A DNA stretch of 39,500 bases, from positions 1 to 39,500 of the forward strand of contig JADNRV010000395.1 in assembly GCA_015499995.1 (NCBI GenBank), given 5' to 3'. Source of the stretch: Flammula alnicola. Taxonomy: Eukaryota; Basidiomycota; Agaricomycetes; Agaricales; Strophariaceae. The notes under the pieces are model-generated. The model did no database searches. It was not told the origin of the DNA and saw only the letters and a list, made by a program, of their open reading frames with translations. A program made the position numbers and the translations under genes. Each line of letters opens with the position of its first letter. Position 1 is the stretch's first letter. Positions 1 through 11,448 of this stretch are shown here, piece after piece.

Positions 1-262
1 TGCTGCCGTGGATAACGGGCTCTTCCGTCTTTCGGTACCCCAAGAATCGAAACGAGCAATGATCTCGCGGATTCTACTAGCCCGACCCGATGACCTTATA
101 ATTGCCAAGTTGGTTCGATGACACCTCGGCGGTTCCGTCCTATTAAAGGGCGGCTAAGCTTCCAATCGTTCCTCGGTCATTTTTTCCACTGAGCTACCAC
201 TCGAGCCTGCACCCCAAAATACCATTCCTCTTCGTCCCGTCCCCTAATTCGCTGTCGTCATT

Positions 263-1233
263 ATGTACCAGCGCGACCCACGTTCTTATGCCTACGACGA
301 CCAAAACACTGCCTACCCATCAGGTCATATACCCCATCAGAGCGCAGACCATGCAACAACAGGTTATCACCAGCATGATGGCTCCAGTCATTACTATGTG
401 GCACCAGAGCATGGGATTGGTGGTACCAACGACCGTACGTACTCAGTCTACTGTCATTCCTACGGGCTACTAACATTGCTGAAGCCGCGAACTCATCTTC
501 TCCATACTTTCGCAGCATGACGCCATCTCTTGTTTCAGCAAATCGATACCCTAACGCCAGCCGTACAGGTGATACGCGATATTATAGCTCACAGCAGGGC
601 TTTGGAGGGCCAGCCTCGGCGTCCGTCTCCCAGCCTATGTATGCGCCCCAAAATGCGCCCTACCCACCTCAGTTTCTTCCTGCTTTAGATGAACGCTCGT
701 TGCCTCTAGGCCACAGGGCCCAGCCCCAGATCCCATTCATCCCTACGCCCTCTGAAATCGCGAACACTTATTCTAATTATCCTCACCAAGGGAGCACGCC
801 GCGTTCACCTACCATTCCAGAAGACCCGTATTCGTCCTCTCTTGACTATCCTGCTCCACCGCACATGGTTCCTTCTTCTCATGCGAGCCACCGTCCTTCC
901 CGCCTTGCGACTGGGCGTCCACGCACTATATCTGCAGCAGCGACTAGTACGTCCCCTACTTCTGCTTCGTCTCCCTCAGGCGAACGATTTCCTTGCGAGA
1001 AGTGTGGCAAGACGTTCTCAAGGTCTCATGACCGCAAACGACATCATGAAACGCAGCATACTCCTATTCCTGTTATGCACACTTGCCACCATTGTCAAAA
1101 AGAGTTTAGCAGGTAAGGTCCAAGGGCTTGGTCTCGATTTCCCTTGATTAAGATCGATATGCTTTTCTCTCTCCCTTTCAGAGCTGATTCACTCAAAAGG
1201 CACCTAGATAACGGGTGTGATATGCATTCGTAA
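263..1233 (+). CDS. C2H2 zinc-finger protein, three exons
   Basis: Probable nuclear DNA-binding protein of 265 residues. Exons are 263-434, 539-1112 and 1182-1233. Intron 1 starts GTACGT and ends TTTCAG; intron 2 (1113-1181) starts GTAAGG and ends TTTCAG. The first three quarters are low-complexity, rich in Ser, Pro, Tyr and Gln. The C-terminus carries two adjacent zinc fingers. The first begins FPCEKCGKTFSRSHDRKRH and is a normal C2H2 finger. The second is CHHC followed by KRHLDNGC, so its last ligand is Cys (C2HC). The last exon supplies the second half of finger 2, so the frame across intron 2 is well supported. Intron 1 has an equally in-frame alternative (439-515, giving 274 residues). 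The target genes are unknown. Confidence 0.8.
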
Positions 1234-2458
1234 CTTTTAGAGACGACCCATTGATTGTTGTTGGTGAGTTCACGACTCTCAAATCGGCTTGGGCCTAATT
1301 TTCCATTCTTCTAGTTGCATCTTGTTTTCCTCCATCTATGTATATCCGCCTATACAGTAATACTTCTTAGTTCAACATCGGTTCCCACATCAGTTTTGGG
1401 CTACTCTAGAAAGATCAGTTCCGCGGACGGTTAAAAGTATTTGTGGGGCGTGTACAAGATGTCAGCTACTATTGCTGATGGGGTTATGTCTATCCGTCGA
1501 ATAGTACGATCTCCGAATAGCTAAAGATAGGCAAACTCTTCATGTACGGCATTCTGCGCAATAGTGGACGTTAGATCTTAGATGAACAAGAACGGAACAC
1601 GTTTGCCTACAAATCCGATCTTTCCTTTCCTTGATCTCCATCGGATCCGACGACCTACATACAGCTCTGTTCAATTATACAATCCAAGACAGCGGACAAT
1701 GAAAGGGATTTTCGTCGCTTTCCCTCGTGGATGTCAATAATTTAATGCTATGATTAGGCACGATCGTATTGACTTACTCTGGCCACCACATTGAATACAG
1801 TAGGGTGGGATACTTTAGGGCGATATAGTGGGGGTCCTCGCGCTAAGTGAATACGATGTATACGTAGTCACATCTATTAAAATTTCGTACCGCCGGCGTT
1901 ATGTAAGTGAGTCAAATACTCATAGATTAACGCGAATGTGAAAAGCATATATTGATATTGTAGTAGTAATAGCTTTACATACAGGTCGCCGTCTAGCCAG
2001 TGAGCAGCTGCAGTAATAAATTAATTACATGTAAATTGACAGCGAGCATTGGGGTAACTGAAGTTGCCTGCTGTTAATCTCCTCAATAAACAGACGAAAA
2101 AATCAGGAACGCCGACATTTGAATGACCGTCCCGCATTTGCACGTTGACGCGCAGGCCAGTACATTCGGCCCTTGACGCGTTGACGACCTGATCCATGAG
2201 TCATAATGCGTATATCTCGGTCATGACGAGCTTGCCGTTCCGGAATGCAAGGAAACATTCAGTCGGTCGGATTGAGGAAAAGAAATTTTTGACAGGATGT
2301 GTGGCCCGTCAAGAGATGAATATGGGTTTGCCTGTAGCACAGCATCAGGCATGCGGAATGAGGAGACCAGAATCAAACAAACTGCGAACAACCGTTAATG
2401 AATTAAGCCGGTAATGACAATGGTGAACGGCACGTACCTGTCTCAAGTCACGAATCGT
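1234..2458. other. Intergenic, no gene seen
   Basis: No reading frame here has splice sites or a recognisable domain. It lies downstream of the zinc-finger gene and at the 3' end of the CWC24 gene, so it probably contains both 3' untranslated regions. The longest frame (2196-2414, +) looks like chance. Confidence 0.5.
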
Positions 2459-3603
2459 TTATTCTGAGTCTGAGCCGTTTGAATCTTCTTCTCCTTCGAC
2501 GGTTTTCAGGCCCTCAATCTGAATCTCAGCGTCATTGTTACCCAACTCAGCATCCTCTTTGGCCTCTTTTGCTTCCCTCTTCTTGTTAATCTTTTCGATG
2601 ATTTTGTCCGCCCGATTGAAGATGCCGCCAGTGGGAGTCCCACAGGCCAAACACTTGGGGGTCTTGGCGTACCTCTTGATCGCACACGCAGAGCAGTAGT
2701 AGTGGCCGCAACGCGTCACCACTGGATCAGTGTAATGTTTCCGACAGATTAGGCATGCAAAGGGGACGTCTTCATCAGAATCGTCATCGGATGATGCATC
2801 TTCTGCCTGCTTCTGGGGGATTTCTGCCAACTTATCGAGCTGCCATCCCTGGAGGTCTGAAACGAAATAGACAACAATCAGTTCCTGGTCTCATCAGCGT
2901 AGTGTTAGATGACACTTACATGTCCCGCGGTCGTGGAGAAATTTACAAGTGTCACCAAACCCACAATAGCCGGTTTCTGTCAAGATTAAACGAGATCATC
3001 AGTGTTGATGAAAAAGATAACTAACGGATTAGATAGAAACGTACCTTTGTAGTCTTTACATACATCTGGCTGATAATCGACAATGGTCACGGTCCGAATA
3101 GTGCTAGTGCTCCGCTGGGGTCCAACCCTCATGGCTTTTGGAACTTCTGTGCTTTTCTTGATGTGACTCCGATATGCACTCTGCCCATGATACTTCCCAT
3201 CGTCTAGAATCTCTTCCTCCTCACCAGCATCTGCCTTCTCCTTCCGACGTCTTTTCGCGAGCAGCTCCTCGGCCTCATCCCCAGCGAGAATCTCCAGAGC
3301 AGCGTTGGTATGAGACCCTGCAGCCGTCCATTTGACATCGGGACCCTCCTTTTCAGGCGCATCGAAGTCATCTATGCCATCACGCTGGGACGATGTACGT
3401 TTTGTTCCTGCGCTAAGCAGGTTTGTGGCACCTTTTCCGGTCGGAAGCACGACTTCAGATTTGGGAGTTGAGGATGACGCCAAACCAGGCCTCGGTGAAT
3501 CGTTGGCTGTAGGTGAAAGCGAACGTTTACGCGCAGTCACAGGGCGCCCCTTGCCCTTTTTCTTGAAAAAAGGAACGTTCAGTGGTTCTTCTGCAGACGC
3601 CAT
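2459..3603 (-). CDS. CWC24: Pre-mRNA-splicing factor CWC24 (RNF113A-like)
   Basis: Spliceosome-associated CCCH plus RING protein of 337 residues. In the family it binds near the 5' splice site in the activated spliceosome. Exons on the minus strand are 3603-3045, 2976-2920 and 2856-2459, with introns of 68 and 63 nt and good GT..AG ends. The Lys/Arg-rich N-terminus begins [25 protein letters not shown] finger spans the exon 1-2 junction (about residues 182-203, C-x8-C-x5-C-x3-H, ending [17 protein letters not shown], the family hallmark). A C3HC4 RING follows from residue 240 (CLIC, then [10 protein letters not shown], then CLAC). The C-terminus is acidic. The small middle exon codes most of the CCCH finger, which makes the splicing certain. 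Confidence 0.93.
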
Positions 3604-4530
3604 GGTGGTTTAGGTTCAAGGACAGTGGATTGACTGAACGAGTTTGCAAGCGCCTTTAGATCAGTCGGCGTGACTGTTCGTTCAGAATTGCTGACCAAGC
3701 CCGACTTTCCCACGTTAGGGCCCTGACTCAGCACGTTATGCATTGAACGCGTCGCGACACTACAATTCGCAACTTGTTCCCCACCATGACGACATTTTCA
3801 TCTCGAACTCGCATATAAAGCCCTTGTCTCGAATATCTCGCAGGAAATTTCCTTGCTTCCTCTTCAACTCACTGGATTTCCTCATGGCTATATCTCCTGG
3901 GAATCGTTCTCTTGCGTCGCATCTTTTTAACCTGCGTTTAACACGGCACTAATGGCACTTATGGACCCCACACACCTTCATGTCGGCACCTGCGTGACGT
4001 GAAATTCGGATTGGTCGGTCCCATACGGGTACACTCCAAGTGCGACTTTACAAATCACATCGAAAGATGCCGTGCTAACGCTTTTTATGTAGGGAGATTA
4101 TCCCTTGCACGCGCACGCCACCTTTCGGTTCTCAGTTACAGGTGGGTTAGCTTGCGACACATCTGGGCTATGGCATGCATTCCACCCTTATCTGTCATTC
4201 ACTTCTATGGCTGGCATACTGATACTTACAAGCCATGGAACGCTTTCAGACAACATTCTCTCTGCTTAGGCATGCGCAATTTTCTGCGACTCTCATGCTC
4301 TCTCATGCAGCCTTATATTTAACTCGGGCTATGTCAGCACTCTGCGCTCTCATGATCACTGTCAGCACGAGGGCTGCCATGTAATTTGGACTGGTCATGT
4401 GGGTGGTTTGTCATCGCTGCCAGCACGGCGCGACTGATGTAAAGCCATCTTCTTTGGGGACGGACCAAGGTCAAGATGGTCAGAGTCTTATCTGCAAGTT
4501 ATATATATCCGCATCAGAGAGCATCGAAGC
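3604..4530. other. Intergenic, TATA-like site near the right end
   Basis: This is the upstream region of CWC24 (leftwards) and of the decayed gene that follows. Several open frames exist (such as 3743-3952 and 3999-4322) but none has a domain or a coding look. A TATATATA run at about 4500-4507 lies some 30 nt before the segment where coding-like sequence begins and could be an old promoter. Confidence 0.4.
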
Positions 4531-4539
4531 AGAGATGTG

Positions 4540-5560
4540 TAAAGATAGGGCTTTCAATTGTCTCCCTTTCGAGGGCTGCTCTTGCTGCTCTGGCTGTCCT
4601 TAACATCGTGAAGGATCACGCCTGACTACAGATAGACGAAGATGCGTTTTACTACGCGCTTCTCTACAGTTCTTTTGCGTGGGCTTTCATCACTGATTAT
4701 TACAGCGGTGAGCCGTATTCTTTCAAAATGTTCATGTCGTATAGGCTTAACCTGGTGAACTTTGAAGGCAATGAGTTACCGGCCCAGAGAGTGACATCTT
4801 ATGGATTGCGTGCGACTTGCTCGCCGGTCCGTCTTTCGTAGTATCAATTTACGAGAGAGGCGAAGGACCAAGCCATCGACTGCTATCGAGGTCCATCCAG
4901 CCTGTGCTGGACAAGGCTCATAGTCAGTGTTCCTGATTTTGGCAGGACTTTGTGAGGTGATTTTTCGCCAGATCGCGTCATATTCTATTCCAGGGGCCGA
5001 TGATGGCGCCAAATTCACCGACTCTTTTTACAGTCAATTACAGTCCGTCGTGGTCAAGGCTCAACAGCTGCGGCGAGTCGCCTATAGTATCCTAGAGCGT
5101 TGCAGAGTGGTGCATATTCCTTGCTCAATGGAGATCTGGAAGATTACGACTACCCCACCTTTGTATGTATATTCCATTTTTAGATTTTAAACTTCGGTCT
5201 GCCCGAGTACCGTCGTGTGGTTGCTCTGCCAATAGTTACATTGTCCTGATCAAGGCGCATAGACCAATACCGTGGCTCAGCATTTTTTCCCCGGACCAGT
5301 GAGTCGATCAGTCACCAAAATGGTCATGTGGTGTATGTACACATGGATTTTCGCCTCGCTGGTTGGTGAAGCTCACCTCTTATCGAGAGAGAGAGGACCG
5401 GCGAGAGGGTTATTCAAATCCGTGGAGGAGTTGAGTCAGCGCTGTGGGTCTTTTGTGTCAGCCGCGGAGCTTAGTCAGATGATATTTGACAAATACATGC
5501 GAAAATGGAGGAAAATGGTCGGACCGGTGTTGATTCAAAGGTCCCGATTGCGGCTAAATC
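4540..5560 (+). pseudogene. Decayed or unusual gene, unidentified
   Basis: Protein-like segments occur in order on this strand but do not join into one open frame. Segment A (about 4545-4707) reads VSLSRAALAALAVLNIVKDH, a TGA stop at 4623-4625, then DEDAFYYALLYSSFAWAF. A normal-looking 80-nt intron (4708-4787) leads in frame into segment B, which contains SDILWIACDLLAGPSFVV. At about 4923 the frame shifts into segment C, which contains VFLILAGLCEVIFRQIASYS and runs to about 5160. A last segment (5311-5520) contains WIFASLVGEAHLLSRERG. The segments are rich in aliphatic residues and look like helical protein. I do not recognise the family. Stop and frame change suggest a pseudogene; sequencing errors or very short introns are alternatives. 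Confidence 0.35.
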
Positions 5561-5621
5561 TTCCTTCTTCTACTCACCATCATATCGGTTTATCCACAGT
5601 GCTTCACCGTCGTCCTGCACG

Positions 5622-6569
5622 ATGCCCGCCTCAAACCTCCAGGGTCTCAATATCGTCCACCCCGCCCAGGAGTCGTCCGACTCCCATGATCTGCTCTTGG
5701 GTCAAGCTTACCCTGATCTAACAGCTCAGCTCGCCTTGTGGACGAATCTTGCTTTCGATTCTGAGGAACCTCTCAACCCCAGACGTGATGAGCACAAGAA
5801 ATCATTAGTCGAGGAGGAAGAGGAGGAGGTTCGATCTCCTGTTACGGGGGAAAAGGCCGTTCACGACGGACATGTCAACGTAGTTACTCCTACCAACGTC
5901 GTTATCAACCAGAACGTCAATCATTCCTCGTCTGCTGCTGCAAACAACATCTTCGACATCAACTCCTTCCTTGCCAACTTTGGCCTGGATTCATACAACA
6001 CCCTGCCCCACCAGCTCCAGCAGCAGGCGGCCATCGCGCCGTCGCTTGCACAGCTTCTGGCTCTCCACCCTGGCCACAATGCATCATACGGCACCACACC
6101 CCAGTATGTTCCTGGCACTGCGCCACCATCCTTTCTTGGAACCGGTTCGGAGTCGACAGAGGAATCATTCGCTCCCGCTAAGCGGGCTCGCACTCGCAAG
6201 GTGTCCGTTACGAGCGTTAGCTCGCCCGACTTCCGCGAGGATAGCTTACCCCCTAACACCTCCCTCTCCCCCGCGGAAGATAAGCGCCGTCGCAATACCG
6301 CTGCGAGCGCTCGTTTCAGGCTGAAGAAGAAGGAGAGAGAGGCTGCCCTCGAGGGCAAGGCGAAGGAGTTGGAGACGAAAGTCGCAGAGCTCGAGAGGGA
6401 GTGCGAAGGATTGCGCAGAGAAAATGGGTGGCTCAAGGGCCTCGTCGTTGGAGTTACCGGTGCAGCTCAAGGACCTAACAACGGACAAGGCCTTACCGTC
6501 GCTTCACCCCCACCTGGTCCCATATCAACCGGGACGAAACGACGCAGAGAAGAAATATCAACTGCATAA
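5622..6569 (+). CDS. bZIP transcription factor, Cys3/MetR/Zip1 type
   Basis: Intronless, 315 residues from the chosen Met (start MPASNLQGLNIVHP). The C-terminal bZIP domain lies at about residues 218-275. The basic region contains RRRNTAASARFRLKKKERE, matching the Neurospora CYS3, Aspergillus MetR and fission yeast Zip1 signature. The zipper has five leucines spaced seven apart and ends ENGWLKGLV, also typical of that family. Before it come an acidic stretch (EEEEEEV), an Asn/Ser-rich segment and the basic patch AKRARTRKV, a possible nuclear localisation signal. By family it would activate sulfur-assimilation genes; that role is inferred. The frame stays open upstream to an ATG at 5505, which would add 39 residues; I prefer 5622 because the extension overlaps the preceding decayed gene. 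Confidence 0.85.
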   Translation: MPASNLQGLNIVHPAQESSDSHDLLLGQAYPDLTAQLALWTNLAFDSEEPLNPRRDEHKKSLVEEEEEEVRSPVTGEKAVHDGHVNVVTPTNVVINQNVNHSSSAAANNIFDINSFLANFGLDSYNTLPHQLQQQAAIAPSLAQLLALHPGHNASYGTTPQYVPGTAPPSFLGTGSESTEESFAPAKRARTRKVSVTSVSSPDFREDSLPPNTSLSPAEDKRRRNTAASARFRLKKKEREAALEGKAKELETKVAELERECEGLRRENGWLKGLVVGVTGAAQGPNNGQGLTVASPPPGPISTGTKRRREEISTA

Positions 6570-9500
6570 TGACCTTCCTAGAACTTCGATTGTATCGGAC
6601 AGGTATATTATTCAATGAAGAAGCAGTTATCTTATCTTGTATCCCCTTTCCATTTCGTACTCCCCATTCACTCTCATCTGGCACGTACAGTAAGTCGCCA
6701 GCATTTTTTCCCCTCTCAATTATCTTGTATCCCTCCTACCACCTCGACATCTGTTACATTTGTAATTGGAAAGGGTCTTCGCATATATATTTCGCTACAT
6801 TAGCCAGTGTACATGGTATCTTGTACTACCTACCGCTGCATCCATCATGCCCTTCTCACGTCCTCCACATATACCCGGGCTACGGCCTCTGTATGACATA
6901 ACATTGTGGAGGCTGTCGGTGTCTCTCCACGCACAACTACATATATTTGCTATAAAAAGCAGAGTCTTCTTCAACGCTTTCCGACTCGAACAGCTTCTTC
7001 CTTCTTTTTTTGTTTGTCGCAACTCGCGACGCTGCGGGTACTCGCTTATGGTTCGCAGGGGCTCAAACGTTCACGAATTTGTCATCTCCATTGTCGGGAT
7101 CGGAGAGGCTCGGATCGGCTTTACTCAGTGCAGCGTCATTCAAACGGCGGAAAGGAGAAAATGTAGATAAAAAGATTATCGCAAGAGTCATCATGCACAG
7201 AGAGTCAGAGACCCAAGCCGACTCCAGCTCATATATTTACCGGTCGGCACATACCATCGTCGGGATGCTCATCGCCGATCGGACGGATGTCCTTGAAAAA
7301 ACATGAGGGAAACATATTGGAAATTTGGAATGAGCGTCTGTGATTCTGAATGAGCATCTGTAATATTAATGCTGTGCGTTGCAACGCTGCGTATATCGCG
7401 CTCCGAGTCGCGAGCCCTGTTCAATCCTTGAAACCGGCCCTTTGCATTCTATATCGCATGCGTTGCCCATGGCCACGAGTCATCTCGAGCTCCTGGGCCT
7501 GAGCTAGAGCAAATGAAAAGACAGCGGACCGGTCTTGACTCCTCCGCATGGTGTGAGATGGCGCGAAGTCCAAAAGATAATCTTTTTTTTTGTTTGAGAA
7601 AGGGCGTTTCTCCAAAGAACGGCGTGCAGATCAAAACGTGATGAAGTAGTAAGCAAGGGGGCCAACGTCCGTGACTTCGCCTCCCCCTGCTCTTGCTGCG
7701 TGCGATCACCAAGAAACCGCAACTGAGAGGGCTGTCGAATTTTGAAGACCGGTATCAAGTACGTACTTTTACCAAATACCGTCTTATACCGTTTATAGCT
7801 TTATATGCCCAAGTCCTAATAATGGCTCATAAGGAATGGCCACATGGTTGATGCATGTGCATGAGGACTAAGTACTAGACTCTAGAGTCCCTTTGGGGAA
7901 CATATCTAAACATATTGACAAGGATTATCACAACGCATGTTCGGGCTCCGCAGTTAACTAGTTACGGGCCAGACGGTCCATGACTTTAATTGAGTCGGAA
8001 AGCTAGTGGTTTGGGGCACAGTGAAACGCACGTCTTTTATAGATCGAGCTCAAAGCTTCAAGCTTGAACGAGCTCTGGAATGTTGATTTTGACGCCGATA
8101 TAACGTCCTAAGTTACATGGCCATCCGTGAACTGAAAGCAACGCTAAGCCTAGGCAGGCACTTGCACTGTTTCGCCCATTTTCCGTTCCGGAGACCGGAA
8201 ACAAATAACTGTAAGCCCCATCTGGAGGTCAAGTTATCCTCCTTAACGTTTGTTTCGCGGGACGAACATGATCACGAGGTTGGTCGCGAAGCGACGAACA
8301 AAATGGAACGATTTGTGTATTCAACTGGGGACTTGGCGGAGGCTTGTACGCCACATACGCGACACGACTTGATGTACTTGAAACTCTTGGTTTTGTTGAC
8401 GCGCCATTCAGTTAGCTTTTAGCTAGGCAAGACCGCACCATAGGGGCGGTCCGGCCAGGGATTCAATTCTACCCCAGATACGTACAGCCACATGTGCGCC
8501 ACGCTCTGGGCAGAATCTTGCTCGCAAGGTACAAGATGGCACACAATCGAATGGGATTGGGCGGGTTTTTGAGTTTAAAGGAGAGTCTGTCACATGTCAG
8601 GGTTAGTCGCTGTCTTGTGCGACTGTCATCGGATGGAAGACAGGAACAAAATAGCAACAGATAACATTAGAATGTTTCGATCAGCTAAAAAGCCCTAGAA
8701 GTGTATCCAGGGAGTTCCCGCAAGTCACTGCATGTCAGAGCGGAGCGTAAATTCCCAGAAGGTTAGATATGAGCCAGATTATCGTGGTGGAAAAGTAACT
8801 AAAAAGTTTTAAATAGTCAAGAGATTGACGATAAATTGGGGATTACGCTTTTGAGTTTTTGTTCGCTAGAAGCGATAATGGACGTTGCACAGGTGATAAT
8901 ATCGGCCACAGTATACGTAGAGATCTGTTCGACATGCTATGATCTCGTGAATTAGAAATATTTGCATGCACGATAACTCCGAGCAAGAAGGATTCACTTG
9001 CAGCAGATCGTTGGAACCCCAAGCCGTCACCCGCTTCGCACTGTTACTAGTAGCCAGAGCAATAGAAGGTGAGCCAGAGAAAATGGAAAATGTTTTCCAT
9101 GATCTTCAGATTTTCAAAACGTATTAGCCTTCTCAAGAAGGTATGAGCACGATACAATCTATTTTTCAGTAGACTTTGGGGTCTACTGACAGAAATCGGA
9201 TGAGCTGATAAACACTCGTTTGATGGATATTTAGCTAGAGGATTGAAAGCTATCAGCAAGCGTAATGACACCGGCGTACAAAAGACCACCGTAACCTCAT
9301 TATAAATTACAAGTTCCACGGCTGGCAAGATGGGCGCAAGATACTCGTTTAAACCCTAGGCCATCGATATCGATGATTTATAAGCCTCCATAAAGTCAAT
9401 CATCCTAAGCCCAAAGAAGCCCAGAGGGATTACCAAGGATAGAAAGCTACCACTAGTCCACAGTAGGCACCGGCTCGGAAAGCATAGTGTATCGTCGCCA

Positions 9501-9913
9501 GCCTTGGGAATGAACTGCGTTACGTAGTACCCATTTTTAATCAAGAATGAGTGACCAAGCGAACTCCAGGACGGGTCCAGTAGCGCCTTGACGTTTTGAG
9601 GTATAGTTTTACAGCAGTAGTTGGCAGGAGTATGTACAGATGCCCATGGATCCCAAGAGGTTGGGGCTTGAAAGTAAGAAGAAAAATAAATCCGAAGTCA
9701 AAGGAAAGAAATGTTGGAAAGCGGAATCTTATTTCAAACTCAGCGGCATTGGGATTCCGAATTCGTGCCTATTAACTAAGGCTGTGCAGCAGCGTGCTCG
9801 ATCGCAACAGTAATACCGTTACGAACACTAACAGTTCGACTCTGACCCGCTGGCCTTCGTCACTTATTTCTAGGCCTTCGTCTTGTCCTCAGCCACGATC
9901 TTGTATAGTGCCA
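6570..9913. other. Long gene-poor region
   Basis: About 3.3 kb without a gene I can support. Open frames are short, overlap on both strands and have no domain. One minus-strand frame stays open from about 9700 down to a TAG at 9356-9358 (contains IKNGYYVTQFIPKAGDD) but has no usable ATG and no recognisable family. The left part is probably the 3' end of the bZIP transcript and the right part the LysM gene promoter. A small nested palindrome at 8046-8075 is listed separately. Confidence 0.45.
8046..8075. repeat. Nested palindrome, 30 bp
   Basis: A perfect 12-bp palindrome (TTCAAGCTTGAA, 8057-8068) is enclosed by two copies of the self-complementary hexamer GAGCTC (8046-8051 and 8070-8075). 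It could bind a dimeric regulator or be chance in a gene-poor area. Confidence 0.5.
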
Positions 9914-11448
9914 ATGTCGTACGATGACTCGGACGACCTTGCGTACAACCCATTCGCGGAACAGGACGATTATTCGTCTGGATCGAACCTAGCGCAAGGA
10001 TATTACAGTTCGGCCTTCTTTCCAATGCCTTCGGATTCGGAACCAGTGCTTGGACGACGACGATCTTCGTTGACGGACCAGACATCTTCCAAAGGAAATG
10101 AGGGACGGAGGAAGCATAATCGCTCGCGTACGGAGATTCAGATTGTGCCGCATAGCGCTGGATTACATCCTCTGAAATCGGCACTTGCAAGGATTGATGG
10201 TCCTGTAGATGAAGACCTGGGTATCACAAGACCTCACCTTTCTCGCATTGTTAATGAAGGGACCTTGGTTGACATACCTTCCTCTGCACAAGACGCGACT
10301 TTCGACAAGAATCTGCCTTTACCAGAGGAGGAGAAAGAAGTTATTGTTCACCACGTACGTCGTTACGCTTCTACGTATTCAAACCCTCATTCAATAACGG
10401 CATGATGTAGGTTACCTCAAAGGATTCCTTAGCTGGTGTTTCTTTGAAGTATGGAATTTCGCTGGCGAACCTTAGACGGGCAAACCAACTATGGACTTCG
10501 GACACCATTCATCGTCGCGACGTGTTATATATCCCTATCGACCAAGCCTCTCGTGTTCGCGAATATATACCGGAACCCACCCTCATAACCTTTCCTTCCG
10601 ATTCTCAGGATGTGGAGACGAGTGTCTTCGACTCCGGCGCCACGTCGACTTCCTCGTTGGATCGAGAAAACTCCGACTCCGTTCCACCGAGCCCATCGGT
10701 TCCTATTCGCAGAATCCCCACCAAACAACTATCCTACTTCCCTCCCTCTATCCACAAAAATGTCGATCCGGGTTTACTCACAGAAGCTAATAGCCTATAC
10801 CTTCAATCCACAGGAGGTTCTAGACAGAATCGATACACCCCATCCCCCGCTAGCAACTCCCTTACTTCTATTCTCACAGCCCTTCCCATTGCTGCATCCA
10901 CACGAGACGAGATTATCACAAGGCTGTCATTCGACAGTGTTAGCTCCAGTTTCAGCGACAGATCTCGAATTAATTCCGACGAAGAAGATGGACATGAATT
11001 AGACGAGGTCAAGCGGCCTAAACCGCTTAATATCGAGGGAAATGACGTCGGTGAAGATGTGGACGAGTTGTCAATGCCCACGCCAAAGGCCTCCCAACGT
11101 CTGGCGAATGCGCCATCACCAAATCGAAACGAACCTGCAGTCGCCTTATCTTCCCTTTCAAAGGCTTCTCATGCTCGTTCACACTCTTCCACGTCACCGC
11201 CACGCTTCTACGTGTCCCAGGCTAACGAAACCTTTGTTCGGACATCCCAGATGGAGCCTTCGCCTGCGATGAAGTTGCCTAATTTCCGCAGTAGTACAAT
11301 GGGGCGATCGTCAGGGAGACCTCTCCAAGAGAGTTCTAGAATAGAGCGAACAAGCAGCTTAACCCTCCCAGGAAAGAAACCCAAAATCCAGGCGGCTAGC
11401 GATTCGGATTTAATGCTGGAAAGCATGAGAACCGACAACTCGCGATAG
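9914..11448 (+). CDS. LysM-domain protein without signal peptide
   Basis: Protein of 492 residues. Exons are 9914-10354 and 10411-11448; the 56-nt intron starts GTACGT and ends ATGTAG. The single LysM domain spans the junction at about residues 145-192: VIVHH joins VTSKDSLAGVSLKYGISLAN, followed by LRRANQLW and DVLYIPI. The rest is long, Ser/Pro-rich and probably disordered, with RRRSSL and RRIPTK patches that resemble basic phosphorylation sites. The start at MSYDDSDDLAYNPFAEQ gives a hydrophilic N-terminus with no signal peptide. This fits intracellular LysM proteins rather than secreted chitin-binding effectors. An in-frame Met at 9794 would add 40 residues, also without a clear signal peptide. 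The ligand is unknown. Confidence 0.8.

Noticed and set aside
5921..6436. Long minus-strand open frame opposite the bZIP gene (171 codons)
   Set aside because: It is the antisense shadow of a compositionally biased coding region; no domain and no splice or start context.
9356..9700. Minus-strand frame of about 115 codons containing IKNGYYVTQFIPKAGDD
   Set aside because: Somewhat protein-like, but there is no in-frame ATG, no recognisable family and no upstream exon I could join. Recorded in the gene-poor region entry only.
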